Shown in pieces: positions 16,522 through 19,560 of a stretch of 19,560 bases of DNA (its first letter is position 1; every line of letters starts with the position of its first letter). This DNA comes from an uncultured Lachnospiraceae bacterium (GTDB lineage: Bacteria; Bacillota_A; Clostridia; Lachnospirales; Lachnospiraceae). Where the stretch lies: contig USDU01000016.1 in assembly GCA_900553635.1 (NCBI GenBank), positions 1-19,560 on the forward strand, written 5' to 3'. Under the pieces are notes generated by a model. The model was not told the DNA's origin, ran no database searches, and saw only the letters and a list, made by a program, of their open reading frames with translations. The translations under genes were made by a program, and so were the position numbers.

Positions 16522-16827
16522 ATGACGACGAAGACCCGGCGCGGAATGAATCGCAGAAAGCGTATGGGCTACCGACTGATTGTACTGACAGTCATGTGTC
16601 TTCTGGTAACGGGGTTTTATGCAAAGCATCGGCTCCAGCAGAAGAACGCGGCCTATCAGAATCAGGAAGAACAGCTGATGGCTCAGATCGAAGAAGAGGA
16701 ACAGCGCTCGAAGGATATCGAGGAGCTTGGCAAATACGTCCAGACCAAGAAGTATGTGGAGGAAGTGGCGAAGGAGCGGCTCGGACTGGTTTATCCGGAT
16801 GAGATTCTGTTCAAGGCTAAAGAATAA
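16522..16827 (+). CDS. divIC: DivIC/FtsB-type septum formation initiator
   Basis: This 101-residue bitopic division protein has a basic cytosolic start (RRGMNRRKRMGYR), one membrane span (about 17-34), a coiled coil (about 35-70, with a run of Glu and Gln), and the conserved tail EEVAKERLGLVYPDEILFK. It fits the DivIC/FtsB family, which links FtsL and FtsQ/DivIB at the septum. Gene order matches the B. subtilis yabQ-divIC-spoIIE-tilS region (B. subtilis has yabR between). AAGGAG at 16514-16519 is only 2 bases from the ATG, so initiation may be less efficient, or it may use GAGG at 16507-16510. The leader 16430-16521 holds hairpins and two TGTGGAAA motifs. Confidence 0.9.
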   Translation: MTTKTRRGMNRRKRMGYRLIVLTVMCLLVTGFYAKHRLQQKNAAYQNQEEQLMAQIEEEEQRSKDIEELGKYVQTKKYVEEVAKERLGLVYPDEILFKAKE

Positions 16828-16851
16828 TTGGTTTACATAATATGCGAATGG

Positions 16852-16892
16852 AAAGGCTGTCCGGGACCGGGAAGGTTCCGGACAGCCTTTAT
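16852..16892 (+). terminator. Intrinsic terminator after divIC
   Basis: A 13-bp perfect stem AAAGGCTGTCCGG (16852-16864) with CCGGACAGCCTTT (16878-16890) has a small inner stem in the loop. The T run is short, but the hairpin is very strong. Confidence 0.82.
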
Positions 16893-16931
16893 GCTTTCCG
16901 GCAGGTTCTTAAACAGAATTCTATGTCCCCT

Positions 16932-16998
16932 TTTGCCGAAAAGATCTGAAATCACCCGCCTCCATTTGACAAAATAATCCGTTTCTGTCCTCTATAAT
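16932..16998 (+). promoter_or_regulatory. Spo0A-type sigma-A promoter of spoIIE with 0A boxes
   Basis: TTGACA (16966-16971) and TATAAT (16993-16998) are separated by 21 bp, 4 bp more than usual. This wide spacing is known for B. subtilis spoIIE and spoIIG, which need phosphorylated Spo0A. TTTGACAAA (16965-16973) is a full match to the inverted 0A box (TTTGTCRAA) and overlaps the -35. TTTGCCGAA (16932-16940) fits the looser TGNCGAA form, about 33 bp upstream. Confidence 0.85.
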
Positions 16999-17042
16999 TC
17001 CCAATCACACAGACACACACAGAAGACGAGGAGGAGTAAAAG

Positions 17043-18416
17043 GTGAGACGAGAGGAAAATTACGGCTGGCTCTACGGAATTGTGGCGGGCAGCTGTGTGG
17101 CGGCGATGCAGATCGGCGTGGGGATGCTTCAGATGGATCGGGATTACGCCATCCTGCTGGGGGCGGCCCAGGGGCTTTTGGTGTGTTCACTGACGGTAAT
17201 CTGCGGCGGGATTCTGGCATGGATTTTAAGACCTCTTCCCATGGAAAATGAGGAAGCGCCCAATCCGGTGCAGCAGCGCCTGCGGGATTACCGGGAGGCC
17301 TTCGGCAATCTGGCGGTAAGCTTCGCGGGAGAAGGACAGAAAGCGGAAGCCGTTCCGGAGAACGAACAGCTGGATAAGACAGAGAAAATGAAGCTGCTCT
17401 GGAAGAACAGGCTGGAGGAAAACCGCGCTGCAGTGGCGATACAGCTGGGGGAAATGGCCCAGATCATGACGGATACCGTAGAATATGCCTGGGATACCAG
17501 GCCAGACGAGGAACTGGAACAGGTTTTAGCGAAAAAGCTGAAGGGTATGGGACTCTGCGTCCATTCAGTGCTGGTCTATCAGGAGGAGCACCGGCGGCAG
17601 GAGGTATATCTGACGGTCAGTACCCGCAGGCGGAAATGTGTGGCGACGAAGGATATTGCAGAGGTATTGTCCAGGATGATGAAGAAGGCCATGATGCCGG
17701 GCAAGGACAGCCGGGCCTTTGTGGGCAGTGAGAAGGTGACGGTGCTTTTCGCGGAACGGACGAACTTCCAAGTGCTCTGCGGCGTAGAGAAGGCGGTCAA
17801 AAGTAAAGAAACCATTTCCGGGGACAATTTTTCCCTGCATCGGTGCCGGGAGGGGCAGTTTATCGGGGCGCTGTCGGACGGTATGGGGTCCGGCATGGCG
17901 GCTTACCGGGACAGTGAGATGGTCATCGATCTGCTGGAGCAGTTTCTGGAGGCGGGATTCTCCAAGGAGACGGCGGTGCGGATGATCAATTCGGCGTTGA
18001 TCGTGCGGTCGGACGCGCAGGTGTTCTCCACCATTGATATCAGTTCGCTGGATTTGTATACGGGTATCTGCGAGTTCCTGAAGGTGGGCGCGTCCACCAC
18101 CTTTATCCGGCGGGAAAACTGGGTGGAAACCATTTCCTCAACCAGCCTGCCTGCGGGCGTCTTTCACAAGCTGGAGCCGGACTGTACCAGTAAAAAGCTC
18201 TACGACGGCGACATGGTCATCATGGTCACCGACGGTGTGCTGGATGCGTTGCCTGCGGCTCATCAGGAGAAATTGATAAAGGATATCATTCTGGAGCACG
18301 ATACAGGAAATCCGTCCGAGCTGGCAGCTTACATTCTGGCCCGGGTGCGTCAGTACCGGGAGAAGGAGCCTGTCGACGATATGACGGTGTTGGTGATGGG
18401 GCTGGTAAAGTATTAA
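17043..18416 (+). CDS. spoIIE: SpoIIE-type PP2C phosphatase, short form
   Basis: This 457-residue PP2C-type phosphatase in B. subtilis dephosphorylates SpoIIAA and so activates sigma-F in the forespore. The C-terminal phosphatase domain (about 255-457) has the expected acidic metal sites: GDNFS (D261), ALSDGMGSG (D279), VTDGV (D397) and DDMTV (D445/D446). Residues 115-150 (a helical stretch, RLEENRAAVAIQLGEMAQIM) resemble the regulatory linker. The N-terminus has only two predicted membrane spans (about 10-29 and 35-62), while B. subtilis SpoIIE is about 827 residues with ten spans. The promoter is of Spo0A type and the position before tilS is the conserved one, so this is the spoIIE locus and not a random paralogue. 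The GTG at 17043 has GAGGAGGAG at 17028-17036. An intact upstream promoter argues against a recent 5' deletion artefact. Confidence 0.85.
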   Translation: MRREENYGWLYGIVAGSCVAAMQIGVGMLQMDRDYAILLGAAQGLLVCSLTVICGGILAWILRPLPMENEEAPNPVQQRLRDYREAFGNLAVSFAGEGQKAEAVPENEQLDKTEKMKLLWKNRLEENRAAVAIQLGEMAQIMTDTVEYAWDTRPDEELEQVLAKKLKGMGLCVHSVLVYQEEHRRQEVYLTVSTRRRKCVATKDIAEVLSRMMKKAMMPGKDSRAFVGSEKVTVLFAERTNFQVLCGVEKAVKSKETISGDNFSLHRCREGQFIGALSDGMGSGMAAYRDSEMVIDLLEQFLEAGFSKETAVRMINSALIVRSDAQVFSTIDISSLDLYTGICEFLKVGASTTFIRRENWVETISSTSLPAGVFHKLEPDCTSKKLYDGDMVIMVTDGVLDALPAAHQEKLIKDIILEHDTGNPSELAAYILARVRQYREKEPVDDMTVLVMGLVKY

Positions 18417-18423
18417 AGAGATA

Positions 18424-18432
18424 TGGTATACT
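18424..18432 (+). promoter_or_regulatory. Extended -10 promoter element for tilS
   Basis: TGGTATACT at 18424-18432 fits the extended -10 pattern (TGn then TATAAT-like). No good -35 is seen 17 bp upstream. A start near 18438-18440 would leave a leader of about 30 bases before ATG 18470. Confidence 0.5.
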
Positions 18433-18469
18433 AAAAGCAATGGAAAAACTACGAAAGGAAAACTGGGAA

Positions 18470-19560
18470 ATGCTGGATCGTGTGCGCGCATTTACAGAAA
18501 AATATCAGATGATTCGTCCGGGAGACAGGATTGTGGCGGGCATATCGGGAGGTGCGGATTCCGTATGCCTGCTTTTCCTGTTGAAAGAGCTGTGCGGAGA
18601 AAAGGGCGCAGCGCTGTCCGCAGTGCATGTAAATCATTGTCTGCGGGGCGCGGAGGCCGACGGGGACGAGGCCTATGTGCGGGAGCTTTGCGGAAGCCTG
18701 GAGGTTCCGCTTTCCGTCCGTTCCTTTGACGTGCAGGGCCGGGCTAAGCGGGAGCATCTGACGCTGGAGGAGGCCGGACGGCTCTGCAGGTATGAGACCT
18801 TTGCGGAGGAAGCGGAGCGTCTTGGGGGCGCGCGGATTGCGGTGGCTCACCATGCGGGGGATCAGGCGGAGACGGTACTGTTTCAGCTGTTCCGCGGAAG
18901 CGGCCTAAAGGGGCTGTCCGGCATGAGCCCGGCGCGGGACAATATCATTCGGCCTTTGCTCTGCGCAGAGCGTGAGGAAGTCGAGACGTGGCTGACCGGG
19001 CGAGGGATAGCCTGGCGCACTGACAGCACGAACCTGAGCATGGACTACACACGCAACCGGATTCGGGGCGACATTCTGAAGACGGCCCGGGAGAGCGTCA
19101 ATGCGAAGGCGATCCGACATGTGGCCGAGGCGGCTGCGGAGCTTAGGGAGGTGGAGGCGTTTCTGGAGCGGAAGACGGCGGAAGCCTACCGAATCTGTGT
19201 GCGGGAAGAGGACGGCGCACGGTTTGTATTTACCAACGCATTTTCCATGCAGGATCCCCTGATCGGAAGCAGACTGCTGCGACGGTGCATGGCGGAGCTT
19301 GGCGGACTCAAGGACGTGGAGCGGGTTCACATCGAGATGCTCCGGGAGCTGTTCGAAAAGCAGACCGGGAGCAGAATGGATCTGCCGGGTGGCCGCAGCG
19401 CAAGACGGGAATATGAGGGCGTGCGGCTCAGTCGGAGTGAGAAGCCTGCACGGCAGCAGGACGGTGAGAAAACCAGTCCCATATCGCTCTGTCCGGAGAT
19501 TCCCGGCAGCGTTACCATCCGGGGAGAAAAATGGAAATTTACCCTGTATCCGGAGGAAAA
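18470..19560 (+). CDS. tilS: tRNA(Ile)-lysidine synthase TilS (3' end beyond the window)
   Basis: The first 363 codons encode TilS, which changes C34 of the CAU-anticodon tRNA-Ile to lysidine, an essential step for reading AUA codons. The PP-loop SGGADS (26-31) binds ATP. HVNHCLRG, the AHHAGDQAETVLFQLFRGSGLKGLSGM segment, and the TDSTN/YTRNRIR stretch are family motifs. The C-terminal part is running when the window ends. I chose ATG 18470 because AAAGGA at 18454-18459 is 10 bases upstream and the family starts close to this point. ATG 18440 is in frame but has no ribosome site and coincides with the predicted transcription start. It follows spoIIE, as in B. subtilis and many clostridia. Confidence 0.95.
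   Translation, partial: MLDRVRAFTEKYQMIRPGDRIVAGISGGADSVCLLFLLKELCGEKGAALSAVHVNHCLRGAEADGDEAYVRELCGSLEVPLSVRSFDVQGRAKREHLTLEEAGRLCRYETFAEEAERLGGARIAVAHHAGDQAETVLFQLFRGSGLKGLSGMSPARDNIIRPLLCAEREEVETWLTGRGIAWRTDSTNLSMDYTRNRIRGDILKTARESVNAKAIRHVAEAAAELREVEAFLERKTAEAYRICVREEDGARFVFTNAFSMQDPLIGSRLLRRCMAELGGLKDVERVHIEMLRELFEKQTGSRMDLPGGRSARREYEGVRLSRSEKPARQQDGEKTSPISLCPEIPGSVTIRGEKWKFTLYPEE

Overview
The window is a chromosomal segment of a spore-forming clostridial Firmicute, most likely a Lachnospiraceae member. The reasons are the hup-rqcP-yabP-yabQ-divIC-spoIIE-tilS gene order, clostridial sporulation promoters, strong AGGAGG ribosome sites, sigma-A promoters with 17-18 bp spacers, and a roughly balanced base composition. 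Almost all genes are on the + strand. I saw no tRNA, rRNA, CRISPR array, insertion sequence or prophage gene.

Positions 1-5612 hold the 3' end of an unrecognised gene and then an alpha-glucoside phosphotransferase (PTS) operon: a free glucose-type IIA protein, a LicT/BglG-type antiterminator, a IICB permease, a GH4 6-phospho-alpha-glucosidase with the CDMP signature, and a YitT-family membrane protein. Two ribonucleic antiterminator (RAT) sites each overlap an intrinsic terminator, one before the IIA gene and one between licT and the permease gene. Sugar supply probably switches the operon on through LicT at both points.

Positions 5541-9230 hold an RluA-type pseudouridine synthase gene, an AI-2E/YtvI-type membrane protein, and on the - strand a class-3-like aldehyde dehydrogenase. 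The pseudouridine synthase gene is unusual: it carries perfect DnaA boxes (TGTGGATAA) in two in-frame insertions, with another perfect box just after its stop codon.

Positions 9199-15084 hold housekeeping genes: proS (archaeal/eukaryotic type), the CCA-adding enzyme, a CotS-family spore coat protein and an alpha-phosphohexomutase. Positions 15101-19560 hold hup (HU) and rqcP under a sigma-A promoter, yabP-yabQ under a sigma-E-like promoter, divIC under its own sigma-A promoter, a short spoIIE under a Spo0A-type promoter with a 21-bp spacer, and the 5' part of tilS.

The most interesting observations are (i) the DnaA-box cluster written into the RluA-family gene, and (ii) a repeated architecture at cotS and yabP. 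There, sigma-E-like promoter elements are interleaved with the 5' arm of an intrinsic terminator whose 3' arm hides the ribosome-binding site of the next gene. Read-through vegetative RNA should terminate, while the sporulation transcript should start past the 5' arm and escape. A related promoter/terminator overlap lies before the RluA gene. Also notable are the two RAT sites (one with a compensatory base-pair change) and the unusually short SpoIIE with only two predicted membrane segments. All transcription starts are predictions from sequence.
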